From assembly GCA_937927455.1 (NCBI GenBank), contig CALBEG010000216.1, forward strand, positions 1 through 35,483: a DNA stretch of 35,483 bases. The letters run 5' to 3'. The position numbers were made by a program, and so were the translations under genes. Every line of letters starts with the position of its first letter. Positions within the stretch are counted from its first letter, which is position 1. The notes under the pieces were generated by a model. It did no database searches, was not told the DNA's origin, and was given only the letters and a program-made list of their open reading frames with translations. Source of the DNA: an uncultured Elioraea sp. (GTDB lineage Bacteria; Pseudomonadota; Alphaproteobacteria; Acetobacterales; Acetobacteraceae). Positions 9,511-17,917 of the stretch are shown here, piece by piece.

Positions 9511-12500
9511 TCAAACCTCCTCTACGGCAAGCACCCCAGGCACGGATTCGAGCGCAGAGACGAGTCCAGGCGACACCGCCCAGCCGCGGCCCAAGTCGAG
9601 CTCAATCTCCTCTCCGGAGGAGAACACCGCGGTCAGAAACACCCTTCCTCGGCCCGGCCCGGCCGCGTCGAGCACCTCCCGTAGCCTCTGGAACGCGAGG
9701 CTTTCGCCGACCCGGGCCCGCACGCCGACGACGGCCGACGCGACGACCTGATCGAGCCGCTCGACATCGACCGCGGTGAGCCGTACCGCCTCGCCCTCTG
9801 TCCGCGCATCGGCCGTCACCACCAGCCGCTCGCCGGCGACAAGCAGGTCACGCACCCGGTTCAGCACCTCGCTGAACAGCGTGACCTCGAAGCTGCCGGC
9901 CGTGTCTGAGAGGCGCAGCCAGCACATTCTGGAGCCCGTTCGGGTTGTTCGTTCCTTCGCGGCCACAACGCTGCCGGCGAGCTTGAGCCGCTCCGCCCCG
10001 GCAGCCACCCGGGTCGCGATCTCGTTCGAGCGCGTCACCCTCAGCCGCCGCAGCGTCCCGGCATAGGCATCGAGCGGATGGCGGGTGAGGTGGAACCCAA
10101 TCGCCTCCGCCTCATGCGCAAGACGCTCCATCAGCGGCCAGTCCGGACCGTCGGGCAAGCGAAGGCCGGCCTCCGACGCGGCGCCGAACAGGCCGATCTG
10201 GTTCGCTGCCCGGTCCTCGGCCGCGGCTTGGGCACGTGCGACGATCACCTCTGCTCCCTCAACCAAGCGGCGACGGTTCTCCTCCAGTCGATCGAAAGCC
10301 CCGGCACGGGCCAACGCCTCGATTTGCATGCGGTTCAACGCATGGGGATCGATGCGGCTGGCGAAATCGCCAAGCGAGCGGAATGGTCCCGCCCGCTCGC
10401 GCTCCGCCACCACGCTTTCCATCGCCGCCCGTCCAACGCGTTTGATTGCAGCGAGCGCATAGCGGATCGCGAGTTTGCCATCGCTTGTACGCTCGATGCG
10501 GAAATCCGCGGCTGACGCGTTGATATCGGGCGGCAGCACCGTGATGCCCATCCGCTCCGCCTCGCCTTTCAGCGCAGCGAGCTTGTCGGTGTTGGTGATG
10601 GCGAGCGACATCGAGGCGGCGAGGAACGCCACCGGATGGTTAGCTTTGATGAAGGCCGTCTGATAGGCAACGAGGGCATAGGCTGCCGCGTGGCTCTTGT
10701 TGAAGCCGTAGTCGGCAAAGCGCTCCATCAGGTCGAAGATCTCGGCTGCCTTTGCGGCGTCGAGGCCGCGCGCGACCGCCCCCTCGACGAAGACCTTGCG
10801 CTGCGCCTCCATCTCGGCGCGGATCTTCTTGCCCATCGCGCGGCGCAGAAGATCGGCGCCCCCGAGCGAGTAGCCGGCGAGACGCTGCGCGATCTGCATC
10901 ACCTGCTCCTGGTAGACCATGATGCCGAAGGTCTCCTGCAGGATGTCGCGGATCGCGGGATGCGGCGGATCCCACGCCTCTCCGTGCTTGCGCGCGCAAT
11001 AGGCTGGAATGTTCGCCATCGGGCCTGGGCGGTAGAGTGCGACGGCAGCGATCAGGTCCTCGAAACGGTCGGGCTTCATCTGCCTCAGCACGTCGCGCAT
11101 GCCCTGGCTCTCGAACTGGAACACGCCTGCCGTATCTCCGCGCTGGAGCATGGCGAAGGTCGTCTCATCATCGAGCGGGATCGTGGCGAGATCGATGACG
11201 ATGCCCTGATCGCGCAGAAGGTCGCAGGCACGCTGCAGGACGGTGAGCGTTGCGAGCCCAAGGAAGTCGAACTTCACCAACCCCGCCTGTTCCACATGCT
11301 TCATCGAATACTGCGTGACGAGCATGCCGGAACGAGGGTCGCGCGTGAGGGGAACGAGTTCGATGAGTGGCCGGTCTCCGATCACCACGCCGGCGGCATG
11401 AGTCGAAGCGTGGCGATAGAGCCCCTCGAGACGAAGCGCCACCTCGAGCAGGCGCGCCACCTGTTCGTCCTCGTCGCGCATGCGCTGCAGCTGTGCGTCT
11501 GCTTCGATAGCCTGCGCGAGCGTGACAGGCTTGGCCGGGTTGTTCGGGATGAGTTCGGCGATCCTGTTGACGAGCCCGTAGGGTAGGCCGAGCACGCGCC
11601 CGACGTCGCGCACCACGGCGCGTGCTTGCAGCTTGCCGAAGGTGATGATCTGCGCGACACGGTCCGCACCGTACTCGGCGCGCACATAGGCGATCACCTC
11701 GTCGCGCCGCTCCTGGCAGAAATCGATGTCGAAATCCGGCATCGACACGCGTTCAGGGTTGAGGAAACGTTCGAAAAGGAGGCCCCAGCGCAGGGGATCG
11801 AGATCGGTAATGGTGAGCGCCCAGGCAACGACGGAGCCAGCACCAGAACCGCGGCCGGGGCCCACCGGGATGCCCGTGCTCCTTGCCCACTGCACGAAGT
11901 CGGCGACGATGAGAAAGTAGCCGGAAAAGCCCATGCGCGCGATCACGCCGAGCTCATAGTCGAGGCGTTCGCAGTAAGGCCGTGCCGCCTCGCCAGCAAT
12001 TCCCACCTCGGCAAGGCGGCGCCTGAGCCCACACTGTGCGAGCTCGCGCAGCGCCTCTGCTTCGCTCATACCAGGCGGCACCTTGGGGCAGACCGGCAGG
12101 AGCGGCTTGCGGGTCGTGGCCATGACGGCGCATCGCTGCGCGATTGCGACCGTATTGTCGCAGGCTTCCGGCAGGTCGGCGAAGGCGGCGCGCATCGCCG
12201 CTTCCGGCTTGAACCACTGTTCCGGGCTGACGCGGCGGCGGTCTTCCTCGGCGGCAAGACGTTTCTCGGCGATGCAGATCAGCACGTCGTGCGCCTCATG
12301 CTGATCGGGATCGAGGAAGTAGCAGGTGTTCGTCGCAACGAGCGGAAGGCCGAGCGAATCGGCGAGCGCGATTTGCGCAAGCTCGAGATCACGTTCACCG
12401 ACGGCGCCGAGGCGCTGCAGTTCGACCGCGATGCGATCGCGGAAGGCGGCGGCCATGCGTTCAAGCCAAAGCCGCGCCGCTTCGCCCCGGCCCTCCCGCA

Positions 12501-12930
12501 GGAGCGTGGCCAGCGGCCCCTCTCCTCCCCCGGTCAGAAGGAGAAGGCCCTCCGCGTGGGCGATCAGGGTCTCCTCGCTGACGCCGAGAGGCTGGCCAGC
12601 CTCAGACGTGAGGTGCGCGAACGAGGCGAGCCGGACCAGGTTCGCCCAACCCTCAGCTGTCGCCGCCAGGAGAACCACCGAGGGAGGAGGTGCGCCGAGA
12701 TCGCAGCTCCGTCGCCCCTCGAACAGGCTGAGTTCCAGCCCCATGATCGGCTGCACACCGCGTTTGACGCAGGCTTGGGCGAACTCGAGAGAGCCGAAAA
12801 GGTTGTTGCTGTCGGTCAGGGCGACGGCCGGCATGCCACACTCGGCCGTCCGTGCCACGAGAGCGTCGATTTTGATCGCGCCTTCGGAGAGCGAATAAGC
12901 GGAGTGGACACGAAGATGAATGAAGGCCAT
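9511..12930 (-). CDS. dnaE: DNA polymerase III subunit alpha
   Basis: PHP domain [79 protein letters not shown]; 1139 aa. Confidence 0.98.
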   Translation of the reverse strand: MAFIHLRVHSAYSLSEGAIKIDALVARTAECGMPAVALTDSNNLFGSLEFAQACVKRGVQPIMGLELSLFEGRRSCDLGAPPPSVVLLAATAEGWANLVRLASFAHLTSEAGQPLGVSEETLIAHAEGLLLLTGGGEGPLATLLREGRGEAARLWLERMAAAFRDRIAVELQRLGAVGERDLELAQIALADSLGLPLVATNTCYFLDPDQHEAHDVLICIAEKRLAAEEDRRRVSPEQWFKPEAAMRAAFADLPEACDNTVAIAQRCAVMATTRKPLLPVCPKVPPGMSEAEALRELAQCGLRRRLAEVGIAGEAARPYCERLDYELGVIARMGFSGYFLIVADFVQWARSTGIPVGPGRGSGAGSVVAWALTITDLDPLRWGLLFERFLNPERVSMPDFDIDFCQERRDEVIAYVRAEYGADRVAQIITFGKLQARAVVRDVGRVLGLPYGLVNRIAELIPNNPAKPVTLAQAIEADAQLQRMRDEDEQVARLLEVALRLEGLYRHASTHAAGVVIGDRPLIELVPLTRDPRSGMLVTQYSMKHVEQAGLVKFDFLGLATLTVLQRACDLLRDQGIVIDLATIPLDDETTFAMLQRGDTAGVFQFESQGMRDVLRQMKPDRFEDLIAAVALYRPGPMANIPAYCARKHGEAWDPPHPAIRDILQETFGIMVYQEQVMQIAQRLAGYSLGGADLLRRAMGKKIRAEMEAQRKVFVEGAVARGLDAAKAAEIFDLMERFADYGFNKSHAAAYALVAYQTAFIKANHPVAFLAASMSLAITNTDKLAALKGEAERMGITVLPPDINASAADFRIERTSDGKLAIRYALAAIKRVGRAAMESVVAERERAGPFRSLGDFASRIDPHALNRMQIEALARAGAFDRLEENRRRLVEGAEVIVARAQAAAEDRAANQIGLFGAASEAGLRLPDGPDWPLMERLAHEAEAIGFHLTRHPLDAYAGTLRRLRVTRSNEIATRVAAGAERLKLAGSVVAAKERTTRTGSRMCWLRLSDTAGSFEVTLFSEVLNRVRDLLVAGERLVVTADARTEGEAVRLTAVDVERLDQVVASAVVGVRARVGESLAFQRLREVLDAAGPGRGRVFLTAVFSSGEEIELDLGRGWAVSPGLVSALESVPGVLAVEEV

Positions 12931-13418
12931 CAGCTGTCCGGCAAGAACCGCGCGTCGCGACAGCGCACGAACCCGACCGCGGTCCAGGTGCAGACCTGTT
13001 CGTCGCGCTGATTGAAGAGTTCAAGACGCGTGCAGACGATGCCGACCTCGGGCCGTGAGCGCGACCGCCGCGTCTGCAGCACGGTGGCGCGGGCACGAAG
13101 CCGATCACCCGGCCGCACGGGCGCGGACCACTTCAGCTCCTGAAGCCCCGGCGAGCCGACACCGTGCCGGCTCAGGGCGTGGTCGCACCACAGCCGCATC
13201 GCGATCGACGCCGTATGCCAACCGGATGCGATCAGACCGCCGAAGGGCGAGGCCTGTCCCCCTTCCTCACTCAGATGGAAGGGCTGGGGGTCGAAGTCCC
13301 GAGCAAAGGCGATAATCTCCTCCGCCGTGACCAGGCGGTCGCCGAACTCGTGCACCTCGCCCTCGCGATGGTCTTCGAACCAGCGTTCGCGGGGATCCAT
13401 GCCGACGATCCCGTTCAA
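12930..13418 (-). CDS. MaoC-like (R)-specific enoyl-CoA hydratase/dehydratase family protein
   Basis: [45 protein letters not shown] hot-dog hydratase motif. TGATG overlap with dnaE start; start TTG 13418 or ATG 13400. Confidence 0.9.
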   Translation of the reverse strand: MNGIVGMDPRERWFEDHREGEVHEFGDRLVTAEEIIAFARDFDPQPFHLSEEGGQASPFGGLIASGWHTASIAMRLWCDHALSRHGVGSPGLQELKWSAPVRPGDRLRARATVLQTRRSRSRPEVGIVCTRLELFNQRDEQVCTWTAVGFVRCRDARFLPDS

Positions 13419-13810
13419 GACGGCTTACGCTCAATCAGTTCGATCTTGTAACCGTCAGGATCCTCGATGAAGGCGATCACCGTGGTGCCGAACTTCACCG
13501 GCCCCGGTTCGCGCGTGATCTTAACACCCGCCGCACGCAGACGGTCGACGGTGGCATGGATGTCTGGCACACCGATGGCGAGATGGCCGAAGGCGGTGCC
13601 GAGCTCGTAGCGGTCGACGCCGTAGTTGTAGGTGAGCTCGATCGCCGGCTCTCCCTCATCAAAGCCGACGAAGACGAGCGTGTATTTCCCTTCTGGTACG
13701 TCGCGCCGGCGCAGTTCCTTCATTCCCAGAAGCCGGGTGTAGAAGTCTACACTGCGTGCGAGATCACCGACCCGGATCATCGTGTGCAGGAAGCGCCCTT
13801 CGCTCATCAT
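13415..13810 (-). CDS. gloA: Lactoylglutathione lyase (glyoxalase I)
   Basis: [44 protein letters not shown]...[25 protein letters not shown]...[15 protein letters not shown]. Confidence 0.96.
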   Translation of the reverse strand: MMSEGRFLHTMIRVGDLARSVDFYTRLLGMKELRRRDVPEGKYTLVFVGFDEGEPAIELTYNYGVDRYELGTAFGHLAIGVPDIHATVDRLRAAGVKITREPGPVKFGTTVIAFIEDPDGYKIELIERKPS

Positions 13811-13834
13811 CCCTCTCCGAACCTTTCCGTTCCA

Positions 13835-14674
13835 TCAGGTGGTGAAGCGTCGCGCGACCAGGAAGAGCCCGGCCCGATCCGCCGCTTCGATCGTGGCGGC
13901 GCGCTCCGGCATCAGCGTCGTCTCGGCCTCGACTGCGATCCCGCGTAGCCCGGCCGCTGCGGCACGCGCGACGGTGGTTGCGCCGATCGTGGGCAGATCG
14001 ACGCGGCTCTCCTGACGCGGTTTGGCGCGTTTGACCAGGACGCCGCCAGGCCCTTCGCGGCGAAGCAATGCGCAGCGCTCGAGCAGCGCATCGGTCCCCT
14101 CGATCGCCTCCACGCCCAACACGAGGCCTTGCTGCACCACCACCGCCTGACCGACATCCGCCGCACCGAGCAGGCGGCAGACCGCCGCACCACGCGCGAT
14201 ATCGGCCTCGGCCTCAGCGTCAGGCACAAGCTGCGTCAAGGCGCCTTCGGGCGCCGTGAGTTCGGAGAGAATGGTCTGCACGCCATGCACGCGAAACCCC
14301 TCCTCCTCGAGGACGCGGACAATCGCGCTGAGCAGCCCATCATCGCCGGAGAAGGCAGCGCGACCAATTCGTGCAAGCAAACGCGCCCCTTCAGCATCAG
14401 GCATCAGCGAGAGTACAGACGGGCGGCGGACCGTGCCAACCAGCACGAGATCCTGGATGTTGCGTGAGCGCAATGCATTCAGCCCCTCGCCGATCGCGCC
14501 GAGACGGATGCGCTGATGGGGAAACGACGCCAACAACGTAACGTCGGCGTGGCCGTCAAGCGCCAGCACGAAGACCGGACGGCCGGACCCGGCTATCGCT
14601 GCGGCAAGCATCGCGGGCAGGGCACCACCGCCCGCGATGATGCCGAGGGGTGCCGCTTGCGGGACTTGCTGCAT
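13835..14674 (-). CDS. lpxI: UDP-2,3-diacylglucosamine diphosphatase LpxI (DUF1009 family)
   Basis: LGIIAGGGALPAMLA; GTVRRPS; GDDGLLSAIVRVLEEEGFRVHG; RVDLPTIGATTV; directly follows lpxA. ORF to 15190 is an upstream extension. Confidence 0.93.
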   Translation of the reverse strand: MQQVPQAAPLGIIAGGGALPAMLAAAIAGSGRPVFVLALDGHADVTLLASFPHQRIRLGAIGEGLNALRSRNIQDLVLVGTVRRPSVLSLMPDAEGARLLARIGRAAFSGDDGLLSAIVRVLEEEGFRVHGVQTILSELTAPEGALTQLVPDAEAEADIARGAAVCRLLGAADVGQAVVVQQGLVLGVEAIEGTDALLERCALLRREGPGGVLVKRAKPRQESRVDLPTIGATTVARAAAAGLRGIAVEAETTLMPERAATIEAADRAGLFLVARRFTT

Positions 14675-14676
14675 GC

Positions 14677-15534
14677 TCAGGCTGCGGAAGCAGCAGCGGG
14701 CTCCGCCGCCTCGGCCTCTTCGCCAAGATCGATTTCGGTCTCGGGGGCTGCACGACAGAGCGGTCTCTTGCCGGCGGCCCGCACGAACGCCACCATTTCC
14801 TCGACCAGCGCATTGCCGGCGAAACGATGCGCGGCGGCCGCAAATCGATCGGCGAAGGTGCCATCGCGCTGCTTGAAAATGACCCTGAACGCCTCGCGCA
14901 GCGTCGCGATCTCCGCGCGCGAGAAGCCACGCCGTTTCAGCCCGACAATGTTCAGCCCTGACAGCCGGGCGCGGTTGCCTATGACAAGACCGAAAGGGAT
15001 GACGTCGCCCTCCACCCCACTCATGCCGCCTACGGCAGCGAAGCGGCCGATCCGAACAAACTGGTGGATCGCTGCCCCTCCACCGATATAGGCGCCGTCT
15101 CCCACAGTCACGTGTCCACCGAACATGACGTTGTTGGCGACGATCACGCCATCGCCTAAGCTGCAATCGTGCGCGACGTGGGCGACGCACATGATCATGC
15201 AGTCGGCGCCGATCCGCGTAAGTCCGTTGCCAACACTGCCGCGATGGATGGTGACATGTTCGCGAATCAGTGTGCGCGGACCGATCTCGACCCGCGTCGG
15301 CTCGCCACGATATTTCAGGTCCTGCGGTGGAAGGCCGATGGTCGCGAAGGGAAACACCCGCACTCCGGCGCCGAGCCGTGTCAGACCATCGATGACGGTG
15401 TGGGCGCCGATCTCGGCGCCGGGACCGATCTCGACCTCGGGTCCGATGACAGCGTAGGGCCCGATCCGAACCCCCTCTCCGAGGCGCGCGCCTTGAGCGA
15501 CCTGAGCGGTCGCATGCACCTCAGCCATCTGCAC
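14677..15534 (-). CDS. lpxA: Acyl-ACP--UDP-N-acetylglucosamine O-acyltransferase
   Basis: Left-handed beta-helix hexapeptide repeats; VFPFATIGLPPQDLKYRGEPTRVEIG; AHDCSLGDGVIVANNVMFGGHVTVGD. Confidence 0.97.
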   Translation of the reverse strand: MQMAEVHATAQVAQGARLGEGVRIGPYAVIGPEVEIGPGAEIGAHTVIDGLTRLGAGVRVFPFATIGLPPQDLKYRGEPTRVEIGPRTLIREHVTIHRGSVGNGLTRIGADCMIMCVAHVAHDCSLGDGVIVANNVMFGGHVTVGDGAYIGGGAAIHQFVRIGRFAAVGGMSGVEGDVIPFGLVIGNRARLSGLNIVGLKRRGFSRAEIATLREAFRVIFKQRDGTFADRFAAAAHRFAGNALVEEMVAFVRAAGKRPLCRAAPETEIDLGEEAEAAEPAAASAA

Positions 15535-16036
15535 GGCGATCCAGGATCATGGCCGAAAAGGTTGCCTCCGCCGCCACCACGCCATCGACCTTGGCCTCGG
15601 CGGAGAACTTCCAGACTGCGCCGCGATGGCGATCCTTGCGTACATGAATTCGTATCTGATCTCCCGGTACGACGGGCCGGCGGAACTTCGCCCCCTCCAC
15701 GCTCATGAAATAAACAAGCTTGCCTGCGGCCGAGTCTCCGAGCGTCTCGACCACAAGAACGGCAGCAGTCTGCGCCATGCTTTCGATGATCAACACGCCA
15801 GGCATCACCGGATGCGCTGGGAAGTGGCCCTGGAAGAACTGTTCGTTGATCGAGACGTTCTTGATGCCGACCGCGCTGTCATCGACGATGATATCAACCA
15901 CCCGATCGACGAGCAGAAAAGGGAATCGATGCGGAATCGCGCGCATAATGCGGGCGATATCGAGTGCCCCGACCTGCCGCCTGCTTACGGTGGGATCGCC
16001 CTCTGCTGCGTCGTCTGTCATGCCGCGGATCGTCAT
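15521..16036 (-). CDS. fabZ: 3-hydroxyacyl-ACP dehydratase FabZ
   Basis: IMRAIPHRFPFLLVDRV; FFQGHFPAHPVMPGVLIIESMAQTAAVL; overlaps lpxA start. Confidence 0.97.
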   Translation of the reverse strand: MTIRGMTDDAAEGDPTVSRRQVGALDIARIMRAIPHRFPFLLVDRVVDIIVDDSAVGIKNVSINEQFFQGHFPAHPVMPGVLIIESMAQTAAVLVVETLGDSAAGKLVYFMSVEGAKFRRPVVPGDQIRIHVRKDRHRGAVWKFSAEAKVDGVVAAEATFSAMILDRRADG

Positions 16037-17070
16037 GGCGCCGGTCGGCCTCTCTGGCGCGCGAGACGATCGAGCACCGCGATAGCCCGCATCATCTGTA
16101 CGGCGGGCCTCGCAGGGCTGCCGACCCAGGTCTCGCCGGGGGGGATATCGTTCATGACACCGGATTGGGCCCCGATCCGCGCGCCCCGGCCAACCGAAAG
16201 ATGCCCGGCAATTCCAGCCTGACCCGCAATGGTTGCGAAATCCCCAACGACCACGGAACCTGCCAACGCGGCTTGCGCAACGATGATGCAGCCCCTCCCG
16301 AGGCGGGCGTTGTGCCCGACCTGCACCAAATTGTCCATGCGGGTTCCCGAGCCAATCACCGTGTCGCCGAGCGAACCGCGATCGACAGTCGTGTTGGCAC
16401 CGATCTCGACATCGTCGCCGATGAGAACGCGGCCGAGTTGCGGAATCGTGACGTGGCCGTCAGGTCCGGAGGCAAGACCGAATCCGTCCTGGCCAAGCCG
16501 CGCGCCCGGATGGACGATAACCCGGTCGCCCATAATGGTGCAGGCGACGCTGGCACCGTTCCCGATTCGGCACTCCTTGCCGACAACCACCCCTGGGCCG
16601 ATCACGGCATTCGCGCCGATCACGCTGCCGGCACCAATGACCGCGTGCGCACCGATCACGGCTCCAGCCTCGACCGTAACCTTTGCGCCGAGCACCGCAT
16701 CCGATGAGATGACAGCTGTCGCGTGGATCGAAGGCTGCGGCCGGACAGGCGGGAAGAAGAGACGGAGCGCGCGCGCCCAGGCGAGGTTCGGCCTCTCTGC
16801 CAACAACGGCGCAGTGCCTGCCGGAACGCGCGCGACATGTTTCGGTGACACGATGACAGCTCCAGCGCGCGTTGCGCTGAGCGCCTCACCATAGCGGGGG
16901 TTGTCGAAGAAGGAGAGATCGTCGGGTCCCGCAGCCTGCAGCCCTGCGACACCGACGATGAGACGCTGTGGATCGGCCCCCTCGGCGAGACGCGCTCCGC
17001 AGGCCTCCGCGATTGCCCGCAGAGCGAATGGGCCGCGGGGCGCCGAGTGGAAGCGGGCATCCGGCACCAT
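16033..17070 (-). CDS. lpxD: UDP-3-O-(3-hydroxyacyl)glucosamine N-acyltransferase
   Basis: LSFFDNPRYGEALSATRAGAVIVSPKH; hexapeptide repeats; IPQLGRVLIGDDVEIGANTTVDRGSLGDTVIG; MDNLVQVGHNARLG. Confidence 0.97.
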   Translation of the reverse strand: MVPDARFHSAPRGPFALRAIAEACGARLAEGADPQRLIVGVAGLQAAGPDDLSFFDNPRYGEALSATRAGAVIVSPKHVARVPAGTAPLLAERPNLAWARALRLFFPPVRPQPSIHATAVISSDAVLGAKVTVEAGAVIGAHAVIGAGSVIGANAVIGPGVVVGKECRIGNGASVACTIMGDRVIVHPGARLGQDGFGLASGPDGHVTIPQLGRVLIGDDVEIGANTTVDRGSLGDTVIGSGTRMDNLVQVGHNARLGRGCIIVAQAALAGSVVVGDFATIAGQAGIAGHLSVGRGARIGAQSGVMNDIPPGETWVGSPARPAVQMMRAIAVLDRLARQRGRPAP

Positions 17071-17091
17071 GGCGCCGATCGAGAAGCCTGA

Positions 17092-17913
17092 TCAGTTCCG
17101 CCGCGGAGCGGCTGCAGCCGGGGCCTGCCGCGCGGGTACAAGCGAGATCCCAGGAAGTTCCGGCTCGGGATCGATCGGCACGGACGTCAGCGCGCGGTTC
17201 AGCTGATTTGCCACCGCCTCCGATATGTCGTGCTGTTCGACAGCGAGCACGATCGCCTGCCGTTGCATCACCATGGTCAGGCCTCGGGCCTCGGCCACCT
17301 GGCGGATGACGAACAGCATGACGCGTTCGATCTCGGCCAGCGCCTTTTGGCCAGCGGCCTGGATGGCAGCATTGCGCTCGCGCAACACCCGCTGCGTGTT
17401 GCTGATCCGCTCCTGGAGCTCCTGTTCACGCTCGCGCATCTGCTCCGGGGTCAGCTGGCCGCGGAGTGCAGCGAGCTGTTGCTGCGCCTCGCGCCACGCA
17501 TTCTGTTCGCGTGCTGCGTCATCGTTCAGACGCTGAAGCCTCTCCTGGATCGTCTGGCGCACCTGGCGCACGGCGATGGAGGCTTCGAACACCTCCTGCA
17601 CGCCGATGACGCCGATCACGGCCGGTGGCGGCGGCGGCGAGCGATCGAGAGGCGGCAGACGTGGCGCGCCGGGCTCGGTGGGCCCTGGCACCTGGCCGGA
17701 CGGCTGGGCGGGGCGCTGCTGCGCTTGCGGCGGCCGCTGCTGCTGGGCCTGCGGCGGCCGCTGTTGCCCCGTCTGCCCCTGCTGGGCCGGTTGTTGCCCG
17801 GGCACAAACCATTGTTGCTGCTGCGCAGGCGCGGGAGTTGCGAACGCGAGGCCGAGGGTGACAGCGGCAATGCGCAGGGCAAGACGCCGCGCGGACAGGA
17901 GCGGGAGAGGCAT
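17092..17913 (-). CDS. OmpH/Skp family periplasmic chaperone with P/Q-rich N-terminal linker
   Basis: Signal peptide then QQQ/PPQAQ-rich tract then IGVIGVQEVFEASIAVRQVRQTIQERLQRLNDDAAREQNAWREAQQQLAALRGQLTPEQMREREQELQERI; located between bamA and lpxD. Confidence 0.88.
   Translation of the reverse strand: MPLPLLSARRLALRIAAVTLGLAFATPAPAQQQQWFVPGQQPAQQGQTGQQRPPQAQQQRPPQAQQRPAQPSGQVPGPTEPGAPRLPPLDRSPPPPPAVIGVIGVQEVFEASIAVRQVRQTIQERLQRLNDDAAREQNAWREAQQQLAALRGQLTPEQMREREQELQERISNTQRVLRERNAAIQAAGQKALAEIERVMLFVIRQVAEARGLTMVMQRQAIVLAVEQHDISEAVANQLNRALTSVPIDPEPELPGISLVPARQAPAAAAPRRN
17700..17815 (-). repeat. Imperfect 21/24-nt coding tandem repeats (QQRPPQAQ-type) in the OmpH/Skp gene
   Basis: On + strand: ctgctgcgcttgcggcggccg (17716-17736) followed by ctgctgctgggcctgcggcggccg (17737-17760), then a more diverged copy. 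Confidence 0.75.
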
Positions 17914-17917
17914 GGTC

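Noticed and set aside
11626-13011. 461-aa + strand ORF opposite dnaE
   Set aside because: Antisense to the DnaE PHP/polymerase region; no independent support.
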